Assembly: GCA_013396915.1 (NCBI GenBank)
Contig: VWZL01000443.1
Coordinates: forward strand, 264,085 to 328,084
Origin: Stercorarius parasiticus
Lineage: Eukaryota > Chordata > Aves > Charadriiformes > Stercorariidae
Direction of reading: 5' to 3'
DNA: 64,000 nucleotides
The translations under genes and the position numbers were made by a program. Below are positions 26,041-39,578 of this stretch, in pieces. The notes under the pieces were generated by a model. The model was given only the letters and a program-made list of their open reading frames with translations. It did not search any database and was not told the DNA's origin. Numbering within the stretch: position 1 is the stretch's first letter; every line of letters starts with the position of its first letter.

Positions 26041-26773
26041 TTAATGAGTTAGAGAGAGAGTGAGAGAGAGCAAGAGAGAACCAGTGGGAAAAGAGATTAA
26101 AAACAAAAGGGAAGGTCTCATTTCTTCATTAAAAGTGGAAATGTGTGAGAAGGAATCATCAGAGTGTTCCCTTCTGGCTTTCGGATCTCTTCTGTGCTTA
26201 AACAGTACAGACTGACCAAAGCTCTTGGCTGGGTGCACTGCCCACTCCCTGACATCCTCTCTGGGATGCTGCAGCACGCAGGTAATGTATCCATAATGGT
26301 TCTGCAAAAGCAGCCCATACAGGCACTGCCCCATGTGGTGCTCCATCGTGCTCCCTACAAGCTAGTGTTGGGATTTTGCGTGCCTGGAGCAACCAATCCC
26401 ATGCAGGCGCATCCTGATAGCTGATGTGCTTGCCTTCTTAGGCACCATGGGCCTCTGCCCTCTCGGCCCTTTCCACAGCCGAGAACAAGAGTAAAGACAG
26501 CTCCATCTCTGGAAGGTTGAGAGAAATAAAAATATCCAACATGCGCAGTGCATGTGACAGTGGGCCTCTTGTCACCACAGGCAGAACATCAGCCTGACAA
26601 AGACTTCTAATAGCCAAGGCCATGTCACTGGTCTGGCTATGAATACTGTCAAACACTAGCCCAAGGGGCAGCCCATCAGGTCCTTTCTTGATACTACCTG
26701 CTTTTCTGCTGCAGGCACGGTGAACAGTGTTGGGGGCTTGGCAGGATTCCACTAACAGTTGTGAAAGCAACAA
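26041..26773 (-). other. Unidentified GC-richer segment with overlapping open frames
   Basis: On the minus strand, one frame of 111 codons (26438-26773) and others covering 26041-26392 are open next to each other, in a segment richer in GC than its flanks. The reading is leucine-rich, with a stretch SHALRMLDIFISLNLPEMEL that resembles a helical repeat more than random translation. I do not recognise the family. The neighbouring open frames could be one ancestral reading frame broken by frameshifts, as in an old retrocopy or a transposon-derived gene. The plus strand also has open frames here, which weakens the case. The left end contains a GA-rich simple repeat (26051-26090). Confidence 0.25.
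26051..26090 (+). repeat. GA-rich simple repeat
   Basis: Alternating AG with occasional T and C interruptions over about 40 bp. It is a short degenerate microsatellite. Confidence 0.8.
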
Positions 26774-29700
26774 ACAAAATCATACACCTGAAGTATATGT
26801 GCTTTCTATATAGAACAATTACTTATGCTTAATGCAAATTAAGCACAAAAAATGGTATTGAAAATGATATTTAAAATATCATGTAAATATAATGCATGAA
26901 CTACATGTATGAGTGTGTGTGGATATATATATAACATAGGTAAAATTACAAGCTATACAAAGTATACTTGCTTGTTATCAAAAGAGTCTTGTTCTGCTCT
27001 TTGGACCAACACCCTAGGAAAAACTAGTTCTTGTCCTCCATTAAAATTTTAGATTGTTTTGGTTTTTTTTTTTTTTTATTTCCTGTTCTGTTATAAATCA
27101 GGATGATAATTTTAAAAGCTTCCGCATACCAAAAATCTCAGTGTCTCTCTAATTAAACTCAGAGTATTTTAACTACTTGTTTCAGTTTTCTACCATTTTT
27201 AGTCTGGTTAAAATTTGAAAGGTATCCTTCACAAGTCAAAAATAGGAATTTTTATTCCACCAATATTTTTTTTCACTAATAGGTAATCTCATAGCTGAGC
27301 TCTGGTTAAAGTCAACACCCTGGCTAGCTGTGGTAAGGTAGAACAATCAGGCAAAAGCTCTGGGATCAACACCATCTCAGTAAGGAAAATAGCATTTTAA
27401 GTGTGTTGACAGTTGTGAGCCTTATATACAATCTGCTGGAAGCAGCATACACTGTCACATCTCAGATTCCCCAGAAACTCTTCTTTAGGTGATGAAGGCA
27501 TTATGGACATACCAGTGCTCTCAGTGTCTCTGTTCTGTTTCTCTCCTCCTTGCAGATGACGTGACTGTTAATTGCCTAAATTTCCATATCTTTAATGTGT
27601 GTAGTGGCAGATTATTTCATTCTCCTGAACAAGCCCTTTCAATAGTGCTCCTTCATTGCATTTTTCTGAGGGAGTGGGAAAAGCTAATAGATGGTCTCCC
27701 AACCTCCCTCTCCTAATGACTTGAGCTGTTTAATTTAAAATTTTGATCATAGCCATGATCTTGTACTATTAAGTTTAACCAGGGGTTTGTTCTGCAGGGC
27801 TGCTTGACATTTGCTCTTGGATGAGTTCTGCTCTGAGCTGTGTTCCTCTCTCCTGTACCCCGGGAGATTCTGTTTTATTTTGCAGCTGTAGTTTTTATTT
27901 GATTATAGTCTGGTTATCGGAGTTCTAGTACTGCGTTGGGTAGTGTGTCCTGTAAAAAGAGCCTCCTCCTACTTCTGTTGTTTGTTATTGTGTCTCTGAC
28001 TTTCTTGATTGATTTTTATTTGGATAATATTTATTGTATCCTACAGTTCAAGGCACTATGATGAACATAATACTTCAAGTGCAACTTTTATCTAGCAAAT
28101 ACACTAAAGAATAGGAGCAAAATAAAAAAACAACCAGTTTTGCTTCAGAAAGAAATAACCTGTCTGGCAACAAATACTCAATAACATTCAGAAATGTTTC
28201 TTAAGTGGGATTTCCTGGAATGCTCGGTCAGATGACTTATGGCTTGGAGATCTTCCTCATTTCTTACATTGTAATACTGATTTTTTTTTTAACATTTTTT
28301 CAGTTTTATTGTATTTATTCAGACAATTTAAGGCAATCAGGTAAGACATCTTTGAAACAGATAAAAACACGATACTCTTCAAAATTTTCTTTAGACTGAC
28401 AAGGACTCATAAAAATGTATTAAACTTAAGAACATTGTAAGGAACTGATTTTCAGAGCTGCTGAACAGATGTGCTGACCATGTTGAACTGCATGTGTTGG
28501 ATTATGTGTTTCTTGCCTCTAACTATAGGGACAAACTGTCTCAAGTATAGCAGTTTGGGGTCTTTTAACTTCTTCATCAAGCTGGAATTTATATGATTGC
28601 AAAGGGCATGACCTCAACCACTCCTAGCTCTGCATTCTTGAGCATTTTGAATCCTACCTCCAGCCTCTTCCATGAACCAATTCATGCCTTCAGGTAATTT
28701 CTCTAGGCTTTTGGAATATCTGTACCTAAGAGCTGAAGCTTCATAAACTGCAACATGCAATTCTTCTACAGTGTTTCAGTGGTGTTTTTGGGGCCATACT
28801 CAACTTCCCACAGTAGTTTTCAGATTAATTTTCTTGGGGAAGGAGTTGTATGCCACATCAGAAGAGAACTGAAAGCAGCCAAATTCACACTCGTGATGCA
28901 GCTGATCAATGTCCAGTGCAACAGGTCCTGATCTGTCACGGGCACTAACCCTTGGTGATATTCAAATGAACTCAATGCAGCTAGAAGCCCAGAAAAATAA
29001 GATGATGAAATCAGCAGTCAGCATGAGACTATTATGGCAAGGATTGATATTCAGTTTTTTATACATTACTCCAGAACAACATAAAATCATTATGAACCTT
29101 TGAAAAAGTTGTGAATTACACAAACATGAGATCATAACATCCATTTTTCACTCCTTTTTTTTTCCATTTTAATTATATATAGCAATAAAAATACTATGGG
29201 TGTATTAATCTAAGTATTCTTTGTTTAGAAATCGGGCTACAATGAATTTGGGGATGCTTACAAACACTGCGTACAATCTGATACCTAGAAAATCAAGACA
29301 AGGGCTGATGTCATTCTGGTCCAGATTCGAAGTCTGCAAGCACTTGAGATAACAGAATTGCTTTTATTATTTTAATTAATTTTCTTATCAGTGAGGAAAC
29401 AGTGTCTTAATCTTCAGAGTCAGTTACCCATACCGAGAAATCTAGTTCTCATAATTACATTTGAGATGGTAGTCTGCTTAGTTTGATGTGAAGCCAAACA
29501 AGAATTCCCATTAATATATTCTTCCTAGATTAAGTTCTTCCAGAACAATATATATTTTTTTTTTTTTGCTAACTATGCTCTTAGCATTTTGACTAAGGAA
29601 GCAAACAACCTGTTCTGTAAACTGCAATTATTCAAGTGTATCAAATCCCACATCAAATCTTTCATTGGTTTCTATGTTTATTTCTTAGATATCTGTATAT

Positions 29701-30390
29701 TGCAATTGGTGTTCACACATCAATATACATGATTATATATGTAGTGATTCAGTGAAATACACACTATATATTATAGAAATCAAATAAACATGCATGCATT
29801 TAACTGTCAATTTCAACTGTATAAATGCACTTTTATGAATCCTGCAAGTGGAGGTGGGCACAATTTAGTGGGCCATCTGAAAAACTGGCTTTGTGCTCTT
29901 TTAGAGTTACTCCATAAGAATACAACTGTGAACATGACAGTTGAATGTCTCTTTCATCGGAAAATCTGATAGAAAATACATTTTCTATGTATAGAAATAT
30001 ATGGGATGGAGGGTGTAGTAAATTTTAGAATTCAGTACAAACAGTTACTATTTAGTGAAAACTTCCGTGTTGTCATAAAATAATTTTCTGCTGCCAAATT
30101 CTCTTTTTTTAAGTCTAATATATAATGTTAATTATAGACTTCCACAGGAAGTTAAATTGCCTTTGAACATAATATTTTTATGTTTAATGAAAACACTACT
30201 AGAGTTTAAGTGTTTGAGGAGATGTGTACATCACATACAGACAGTAGGAAAGAAACTTGGGATCACAGACACCCATGTTAAATGGTAGCTAGATGTGATG
30301 TTTCTGTAAATTATAAGGAGTTATTGGATAAATAATGTGATGAAATGGTTATCTGTGGTATTTCTATTTTAAAAAAAAAGATATACAAAG

Positions 30391-30934
30391 GTCAAAGGAG
30401 GTGATCATTCCCTTGCGCTCAGTCCTGGTGAAGCCACATCTGGGGTGCTGGGTCTAGTTCTGGACAAGAGAGACACAGATGTACTGAAGCAAGTCCAGCA
30501 AAGAGCCACAAATTTGATTGAGAAACTGGAGCATCTGTCATAGGGGGACAGGCTAAGAGAGCTGGGCTTCTTCAGCCTACAGAAGAGGCTATGTGTATCT
30601 TATCCATAAGTATAAATGCCTGATGGGAGGGAACGAAGAAGGTGAGACAGGCTCTTTACAGTGGTGTCCAGTGACAGGATAAGAGGCAATGGGCACAAAC
30701 TGAAATCCAATAAATTCCATTTCAACATAAGAAAAAGTATTTTACTGTGAGCATGGTCATGCACTGGAACAGATTGTCCAGAGAGGTTGTGAAGTCTTCA
30801 TCCTTGGAAATATTCAAAACATGACTGGAGGCTGTCCTGAACAAACTACTTTGGTTGGCCCTGATTTGAGAAAGGGGTAGGATTAGATAATCTCCAGAGG
30901 TGTCTTTCAAACTCAGCCACTCTGCGATTCTATG
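30391..30934 (+). mobile_element. CR1 LINE, 5'-truncated and diverged
   Basis: The copy starts around the GGTGAAGCCACATCTGGGGTGC region near the end of ORF2 and runs to the 3' end at ATTCTATG (30927-30934), preceded by a degenerate octamer. Typical 3' UTR text such as CTGGAACAGATTGTCCAGAGA and GATTAGATAATCTCCAGAGG is visible. It has many substitutions and stops, with no usable frame, and looks older than the copy at 38.1-39.7 kb. Confidence 0.9.
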
Positions 30935-33900
30935 ACACTACTTTCAATCGACCCAGCACATGCTGAGTAAGCTTTCCATTCATTTTTTAAATCTGATTAG
31001 TTTAGCCTATATTTGAAGAGATAGTCCAGAGTTTTAACCGTGCTTTGGTACCAGAATCTGTACAAAAAGATTTGACTAGGTGCACCAACAAAGTCCTCAG
31101 ATCTACAGCTACACAGAGTAAAACTTCTGTGGCACACAGAATAAGTTTTACTAGTGTGTCTAGAGGGTCTTGCCTCCCTCATACGGTGGTAGATGCTTCT
31201 GCCACAATGTGTGTTTACAACCAAATGGCCAAGGCTGCACCACTGACAAGCTGGGGCCCTACCCCCTTAAAAACCAAAAGAAAACCAAAAAAAAACCCCA
31301 ACTGGGTAGGGTTTTTAATGCTTTCCTTTGGATGTCTTCTAGAAAGCACTTCAACCTAGTGGCCAAACAGGAATCTGCGATCCTCTTAATTAGATCCCTT
31401 AATTAGATCCCTAGTTAACTCCTAGAAGGTTGTCATCAAGCAGCTTACTCTAGTCTTGAGCCTTGAAAGTGACAACAAGGCTGTGTGCATACACCTCAAG
31501 AGCTGCACCCCATTCTGGGCCTTGCCAGATAAACTTCAACAAATGTTTTTTTGTCAATCTGGACAGTGTATGTTCTGCTTTGGTTTCAGAGAGACATGAC
31601 TGGAAACTGAGTGAAAGACTAATAGTACTTTGTCAGTATTTATCTAGGAAAGTACATGTTTTAACAATCTTCCATTTTATGATTTTACTGAAAATAACGT
31701 CAGAGCAGAGTAGGGGCAAATTTTTCCTGTTGGGCTTAGAGGATGGAGATGGCTCTCAGGTTGTGTAGTGTGAGACACTATGTGCAAAAGACAGGCCCAA
31801 AAAGATGAGCTTGTGTACATCTTCTGTGGACTTAGGGTGATGACGAAAAAGAAATAATTATATGTGCAAGTAGTAAAGAAACACCTTCTAAGATGAATCT
31901 GTAAATCAAAATGCTTGGAGAAAAAGGTGGTTACAGTAGTGTTAGAGGCTGGAAATATTGCTGATATTTCCCCTGTGTTCCTGTAGCTCATGTTCCCCAT
32001 TATCTGGCTGCAGATCCACAGAATCATCTGGCTAAGGGCAGACATTGGCCACTGATGCTGATGTGGAGCTTGGGCTGTGTGAATTTGGGCTTGCATCCCA
32101 GACCATTGCATTTAGAGGTCTGACAGCACAGGGTCACAGAGCTGGTGCCTCAGGACTTGCTGGGTGGATAAGATGCACAGTCCTCTCTGCCCTCCTGTTT
32201 CATTTAACAAGGAAACATTCGTATTGATTGCAGAGGCTGATGCTTAAATTTGGTTGATAAGCAGCGGGAAGCAAGGAGAACTGGCTGTGAGCCTCATCTG
32301 GCCAGACACATTTCTTGAGAAAAAGCAGCACCTGCAGTCTTGTTGATAAGCCCCAAACATCGTTCTTCAGAAACACTGAATTCAGATACTGGCTGCCTGA
32401 CAAACAGATGTTGCAGTAAGAGAAAGGGCTCGTTTGGCACTGACTCCAGGATAGTAAGGGCACCTGGAAACTAGCCCTAAAAAGACAAAAGAAGAATAGA
32501 CTGTGAGCCAATCCCTGGGACATGACTCTAGTCTGCCTTTTGACATGTCCTGTAGCAGATGGTGATTATGGCCAATAAACAGAGGGGCAAAGATACAAAG
32601 TGCGCTCTTATAATTTTTCAGTCCTACCTAGGAGGGCTCAGGGCCATCCAGATTACACCTGTGATTATTTCTGGAATTTTCTGGAAGAGCATCAGCCCTA
32701 CAACACACAATTTTATAAGCTGTATAGCTAGTATGATGCATACAGGCAGTGTTTGTATTCCTTTTCTCCTTTTTGAGACTATTAGCAGTTCCTCTCTTGT
32801 TCCTCTTGTTTAAGTGCTACAAACTAATCCCACAGAAAATCTAACAGCTCACCCATAGGAATTAATCACTGTAAAGGAAACAGTCTCTTGTTTAGCCTCT
32901 TCTTCAGAGAGATAATACACTGCACTCATCTAGATGTCTCATGAAAGGCTGTAAAATTATTAGCTACTCTGAGAGACTTTCCAGCCAAGTTTCTACTTTT
33001 AATGAACAGGTTGCATCTCTATTCTTTTTTGCAAATACAGAGTAAGTTGCTCCAGGAGCTGAGCTATACATTTAGTATGTCATGACATTCTCCTTAGACC
33101 ACCAACATGCAGAATATGTCTCCTCAACGCTATCCACAGATGGGATAGGTTATAGAAAGCTAGAACAGTATGTGATGTAGGCAAACCCAAAGTATTTCCC
33201 AAAATGATAGGGGGCCTCTACTCCCTGAGAAAGGAAAGCAATGAAAAAGAAGTGCAAAAAATGATTGTGTATATTAGTTCTGCAGAGTTGGAACACAATA
33301 ACCATGTGGGTGGCTGGGGGAAGGGGAGACAGGAGGGCTACATGGCAGTGTGTGTTTGGGAAAGGAGCTGGAAACGGTGGAAAACATTGCCTTTAGTGGT
33401 CAGCACAAAACTGACCATCATGGCGTGAGAAAAGTTTTGAGGTTGTGCCTCCCCAGGACTAAACTAACGCTATCTGTTTGCACATGTGAACTTAGCCTAC
33501 TGCAATTGAGAGGAAGAACACTTCAGTGAAAGAGTTTGCATTAACGTGCCTTACTTTGGAAAAAACTGGCAAAAAGCAGTAAAAGCTGAGTGCTACTGTA
33601 GCTACCTGACAGGCAGTAATTTGTTAGCCTGATTTATTTGATCATATCTGATTTGTGTTCCTTTACACTTACTATGCAGCTAGTCTGCCCTTAGCAGGAT
33701 TTGTCCTTAAAATGTTGCAAGCATCCATGAAGTCCAGCTTAACTGTGAGCGTAAAAAATGATTCACAAGGAGCATTTTAAAAATGGAGGAAAGCCAGAAT
33801 GATTTTTTGAAATATCTTCTTGATACAGCATGCCAGCAAAACCCACTGAAGCCTGAAAATATATGGAGCTTGCTTACTGTAGAACAAGATAAATAATGTC

Positions 33901-36900
33901 GCACCTAATGTGTTACACTGATGTGATAAAGTACAAGTGGTTTACAATGAACAAAAAAATCCATTTTAGCTCTGCTTTTTATCAAAATAATGATTCATAA
34001 TAACACAGTAACAATGCTAAAGTTAGGGTCTTGTGCTTTTGGGGAAAAGGGAATTATTTTTCATTAATTTTATTTTCAATTAAGCAGCTGTTCTGTTTGT
34101 TTCTCCTGGGATACATGCATTAAAATTTGCAAATTTTTACTAATTTAATATGTTTATCCATCAATTGTATTAATGTGTTCCCTGGTTTTCCCTCATCCCT
34201 CATTCCCAAACCTTAATCAGTGTTGCTTAAAATTTTGGGGAAGATGTTTTGTTGTGTTCTTTATAATTAGGAGCTGACTGATATGGCAGTTGTTGAGTAT
34301 AACAATCTTTTTTTTTTTTTTGGTGGATTTTAGATATTGAACTAGAGGAGAGGCCTAAAAGATAATTCTGGGAGAACAACTGAGGCAGATGCACGAAGTC
34401 TGAGATCAGACACCTGTGTCTAAACATCAGCTTGCTGCCGTACTAGTTGTTGTCTTAGCGCTCTTCTGTCACTGCTGCTTCACGTAACTAATCTGTGCCT
34501 GTTAAAGGGTTTTCCGTTAAACTCTCCTCCTTCCTGCCTGCTTCTCAGAAGTGCTTCTGCCCCTAGTATGGACACACAGCAGTAGTATCTCCCCTTCCCT
34601 ATGGCCCACAGGCACAGAGCAGGGCTATGCAGAGGCAGCAAGCCTCAAGAAACACACTAGGTCTGCTGTTCCTTCCCTTATATGTTTATGGTGGATCGGG
34701 TGGTCTGAGCAGTCCTGTTGGCTTCCACACAACTGCCTTCCACAGGCAACATCCAACCTCCAGTGAACAGTCCAGTGCTGTTCTAAAAAGATTTTTTTCT
34801 GATAGAAGAGTGGAAAACTCAAAGTTTTGTATAGTTCAGTGTGATAGGCTGAGTGAGGGTGGTTAGACCATCAGTTTCGGTGGCGGAAACTGTTACTTAT
34901 TTGGATTTTCTCTCAATTTTTATGCAGAAGGTGCTTTAAATATTGTAACTGTTATTTATAATAGATACCCCACAAAAGGTGAGTAGAAATTTGGTATTGC
35001 TTAAGAATAAACTTTAATAAGCAGCTAATTAAGGCTGTAATCTTAACAGCATTGTGGAACAGGCAGGAAGTATCACCCAGTTGCCATGACACTCCTATTA
35101 CATGTATAACCACAGAGACAAATGTCCACAGTTAAAGTCTGCAATATTTTTAAGGTTAACTTACAGCTCTTCATAATGCTTACAGCTATTCTAAACCTGA
35201 GCCCTCTCTGACCTCTGAAACACACAGATGAGGATTCAAATGCTACCAGTGACTGGTTTTATAGCAATGCACCTGAACAGCAGCATCCAGTTCCAGCTAC
35301 TGGTCAGGATCAGAGGTTCCAAAAGCCTGCTTTTACCTTATTATAGCTATGACATACACTCTTTGATCCATTCTTGAGGGGTAGATTAAGCATTAATAAT
35401 ACAAATTCCCCCTCATTTTTTGTTGTTAACCTCACATGCCAAGGCATTGAGCTTGTCATGGAAAACTGACATTGTGAGAAACAGTTCTAGAGCACTCAGA
35501 AGTCTCCTTCCTAAATCACTGTCTGCTCCCATTTGGTTTTTGTTATTTCCTTCACCACCAATTTCCCTCCCTTCCCCACATAGTGCATCTGATTTATTAT
35601 TAGTGGGTTGTTGCATTGTCTGCTATCCGATTGTGTAATTTTGCCTTCAGCATGGAGAGACACGAGGAGAATGCGTGCACAGTTTCTTCTCTCCTAACAT
35701 AACCAGAAGGGGTCAGGCCACTTTTGGGGGCTTTGTATTCCCTGTACTTAAGAACACAGCTTCCCTGTGTTCTCTGATCATTTTGTACAGCCACGAAGTG
35801 GGTCTTACACAAGAGTGGCCCAAGGCTAGGCAGATATCTACTCATGCCCTTCTCAAAGCAGTTCAAAAATGTTCTTTTCCAATATTCTTCAATTAAAAAT
35901 ATTTTAACAGCAAGCCTTTCAAAACAAACCTTTTTTAACAAACAAATCTTAATAAATAAAAATTCCCATTGTAAAAATTCCCATGACATTTGAAATATTA
36001 AATATAGCAAAGAATACTTATTAATCAAAAGCACTGTTTGTTACTTTTTGTCTAGAAAAAAGTTACATTAAATTGTATAAAAGAATGACATAAAATTAAT
36101 AACAATTCCTATTCTATTGCCACAACCACACAAAGTAAACACTATTTTGTGTCAAAAGAAAGTCCTCACCTCTTTGATTTGTACTCACCAAAGGCAAGTA
36201 GACACCCATCATTCAGACAACCAGCTGAAGCCACAGATACCTTTCCTCAATTCAATAGCTTATTTGCCTAATTGCCTAAACAATTGACAAGAGGAAGTTA
36301 ATTCTAGGCGTGACTCACATTTCTGTTCCAAGTTTCCAAGTTTTCCAAGTTTCTATTGCTGTTTTCTCCTGAAGACTTAAAGGTAAAAAATATTCTTGCC
36401 TGAAGAGGGAATTTCATGTAGTCTTGAGCAAAAGTCCTGGGAGGAGGGAGAAAATTCACCATTTTGCTTGGATGCATTCTTCTTTCATGAGCAGCCAGCG
36501 CTTTGGCAAATTAGATAGAAATGTGAATCAGAGATTAATGTTTGGATCCTAGATAGATCTTCTGTCAGGCTGGTAAGAACCAATATTGAAGAAAGATACA
36601 GTTTTTCCATCACCTACTTAAACACAGCCAGAGACATCAGATCCTAACATACCCTGAGCGACGAATGTTTTGAAAGCAAAGAGGCTAGGTGTATTCCATA
36701 TCAAAATGAACACACTAAGCACGTGCCCCTGTCCTTGGATGGTCCGGGAAGAATAAGGTAGTGTTTAAGACTAAAACTCTGATGAATATTTCATACAACA
36801 GGTAGATTAACAAACTTTATAGGAAAGAACTTGTGAGGGATGGAAAGGGAACTCTCTCTGTAAGTCTACTGCTATTTCTGATAAAAAAGTCTGGATCAGT

Positions 36901-38107
36901 CTAATCAAGAACATAACAACGTTTCTTTCCAACTCTTTATAATAGACCTGTAACTAGAAGTCTCACTACGTAAGACACTGTTCTTCAGTGTTTGAGCCTT
37001 TGGGAAAAAAGAAAAGAAAAGTAATGACCTTAAATGTTGGGCATGCATACACCTGTATATATCTTTGTGAGAAACCCCTTTTATAAACCTTAAGATAAAC
37101 ATTTTGAGGCCTTCAGGGGGAAAGTTGCAAATAAATTATGTTTATATGGTTTGTGGTTTCCATGTAATATACGGGTGTAGGAATTAGCAGGCTAGAACAA
37201 GCACTGTTTACATTATTTCAGTGCTTGAAATTAGTTTTCAATGCTTTTGTTTTAAAATAGGTGGGAAGGTAAGGGGAACATGGAACAAAGGCTGGCAATG
37301 TGCTTGGCTTTGCTCTTGTTGAGACAGTACTCGAAGACGTGTGAGCAAGAACATGGTCCTGCAAACTGCCTCTTAAACTCATGTTTAATGTGAACTCTAG
37401 CTGTAGGCAAAGTCAGCAGTTGCTTATGATAGCCGCCTGTAAGGAAAATGCTATGGCCACACGACAAATCACCACTCTAGTATATATAAATTCATCTTGC
37501 TGGTTAAAACTTACATTGGCAAGTTGAATGCCTGTGGTAATGGCTGTTTATGCCAGTAAATTTATTGTCTGGTATTGGCTATCCTTCCAGAATCAACAGA
37601 GTCTCTGCTCAATGTGCTCTGTTTCATCAGAAATGCAATAGTTTGTTCATACCCTATACTGATGAAATTCGTGTTCTTAGATGGTCTGACATATACAGAA
37701 ATGGTGCTAATGACCATGGCCCAATAACTAGCAATTTCTACTTCCATCCATTCAATACCATTCCCTAGACATAGCTGGGTTAAATTTACCCACCTCCTTT
37801 CCCTTTTCATGGTAGGAGTAGTTGAGCCTCAGTCAAATTTGCTGATGCAAGAACAATTTTGCCTATACTATTGGGAAGCCAACACACAGAATGTTGGTAA
37901 TAGAAGTCTATGGAATTTGCATATAGGGAAGTTGGTTTCAGCAATGTGAAATGCCAGGGTTTCAGTTAGGTAGTATTTCACCCTCTCTGACTAAATAACA
38001 TGAAGAGGATATGTAACTAAGTCCTCAGATGGCTAACCTGTAGCTGATTTGTCCTACATAGGCATTATTCTCTGCTTTGAAAAAGAACTTTAGAAGAGAG
38101 TTCTGAA
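30935..38107. other. Unique DNA, no recognised gene
   Basis: About 7.2 kb with no gene or repeat family recognised. Open frames of up to about 144 codons (for example 31677-32111 and 35600-36034 on -) have no familiar motifs. An AT-rich block near 34050-34160, with several ATTA/TAAT cores around a CAGCTG E-box, has the look of a conserved non-coding element, but this cannot be judged from one sequence. Confidence 0.4.
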
Positions 38108-38313
38108 TCAAGCCCCCACCAATGAAGCCCCCATAATCCAAGGGCAAATGGTTAGTGACCTGCTACACCACTTAGACATATACAAGTCTATGGGGCCAGA
38201 TGGGATCCACGCAAGTGTACTGAGGGAGCTGGCGAAAGTGCTCACCAAGCCATCTTCCATCATTTGTCAGCAGTTCTGACAAACTGAGGTCCCAGTTGAC
38301 TGGAAGTTAGCAA

Positions 38314-38622
38314 ATGTGGTACGCATCTAGAAGAAGGGCTGGAGAGGATCTGGGGAACTACAGGCCTGTCAGTCTGATCTTGTTGCCAGGGAAGGTTATG
38401 GAGCAGATCATCTTGAGTGCTATCACAGGCCATGTACAGGACAACCAGGTGATCACGCCTAGTCAGCATGGGTTTACAACAGGCAGGTGCTGCTTGACTA
38501 GCCCGATCTCCTTCTATGACAAGGTGACATGCTTAGCAGATGAGGGAAAGGTTGTGGATGTTGTCTCCCTAGACTTTAGTAAAGCCTTTGATACTGTTTC
38601 CCATAGCATTCTCCTGGACTAA
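38314..38622 (+). pseudogene. CR1 ORF2 fragment, fingers/palm part of reverse transcriptase
   Basis: An in-frame remnant of the retrotransposon ORF2 within the CR1 copy. It contains NYRPVSLILLPGKVMEQI, a SQHGFT box and the palm motif LDFSKAFDTVSHS, whose first aspartate is one of the metal-binding residues. The frame ends with a stop just after ILLD, and the continuing protein is spread over other frames. This is not a host gene. Confidence 0.85.
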
Positions 38623-38828
38623 CTGGCTGCTCATAGCTTGGATGGGCATACTCTTCACTGGGTGAAAAACTAGTTGGACGGCCAGGCCTAAAAAGTTGTG
38701 GTGAATGAAGTTAAATCCAGTTGGTGGCTGGTCACAAGTGCCAGGGCTCAGTGTTGGGGACAGTTCTCTTTAATATTTTATCAGTTATCTGGATGAGGTG
38801 ATCAAGTGCACCCTCAGTAAATCTGCCG

Positions 38829-39578
38829 ATGACACCATGTTGGTCAGGAGAGTTGATCTGCTGGAGGGTAGGAAGGCTCTACAGAGGGCCAGATCAATGG
38901 GCTGAGGCCAATGGTACGAAGTTCAACAAGGCAAAGTGCCGAGTCCTGCACTTGGGTCACAACAACGTCATGCAGTGCTACAGGCTTGGGGAAGAGTGGC
39001 TGGAAAGCTGCCTGGCAGAGAAGGACCTGGGACTGTCGGTCAACGGCCAGCTGAATATGAGTCAGCAGTGTGCCCAGGTGGCCAAGAAGGCAAATAGCAC
39101 CCTAGCTTGTATCAGAGACAGGGTGCCCAGCAGGACTAGGGAAGTGATTGTCTTCCTGTACTTGGCACTGGTGAGGCCTCATCTCAAATACTGTGTTCAG
39201 TTTTGGGCCCCTCACTACAAGAAAGACATTGAGGTGCTGGAATGCGTCCAAAGAAGAGCAACAAAGCTGGTGAAGGGTCTAGAGAACAAGTCTTATGAGG
39301 AGCGGCTGAGGGAACTGGGTTTGTTTAGCCTGGATAAAAGGAGGCTGAGCGAAGACCTTATTGCTCTCTACATTTACCTGAAAGGAGGTTGTAGAGAGGT
39401 GGGGTTCGGTCTCTTCTCCCAAGTAACAGGCAACAGGAGACAAGGAAATGGCCTCAAGTTGTGCCAGGGGATGTTTAGGATGGATATTAGGAAAAATTTC
39501 TTCACCAAAAGGGTTGGAACATGCTTCCTACGGAAGTGGTTAAGTGACGATCCCTGGAGGTATTTAAAAGACATGTAG
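38829..39578 (+). pseudogene. CR1 ORF2 fragment, C-terminal region (249 codons open)
   Basis: This frame begins just after the ADD catalytic aspartates and runs uninterrupted through the thumb and C-terminal region of the CR1 ORF2 protein. It includes [53 protein letters not shown] and LREVGLF-type CR1 text, and stops shortly before the 3' UTR. Its openness suggests this insertion is fairly young. It lacks the endonuclease, ORF1 and most of the reverse transcriptase, so it cannot be autonomous. Confidence 0.85.

Larger units (their letters stand above)
20923..30390. other. Unique DNA between CR1 copies, no recognised gene
   Basis: About 9.5 kb. I see simple repeats (T/G tracts near 21496-21545, a T9/G12 junction at 24500-24520, a GA-rich tract at 26051-26090). 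Two segments have longer open frames or splice-like borders (23468-23637 and 26041-26773), listed separately. Otherwise it is AT-rich with no recognised gene. Confidence 0.4.
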
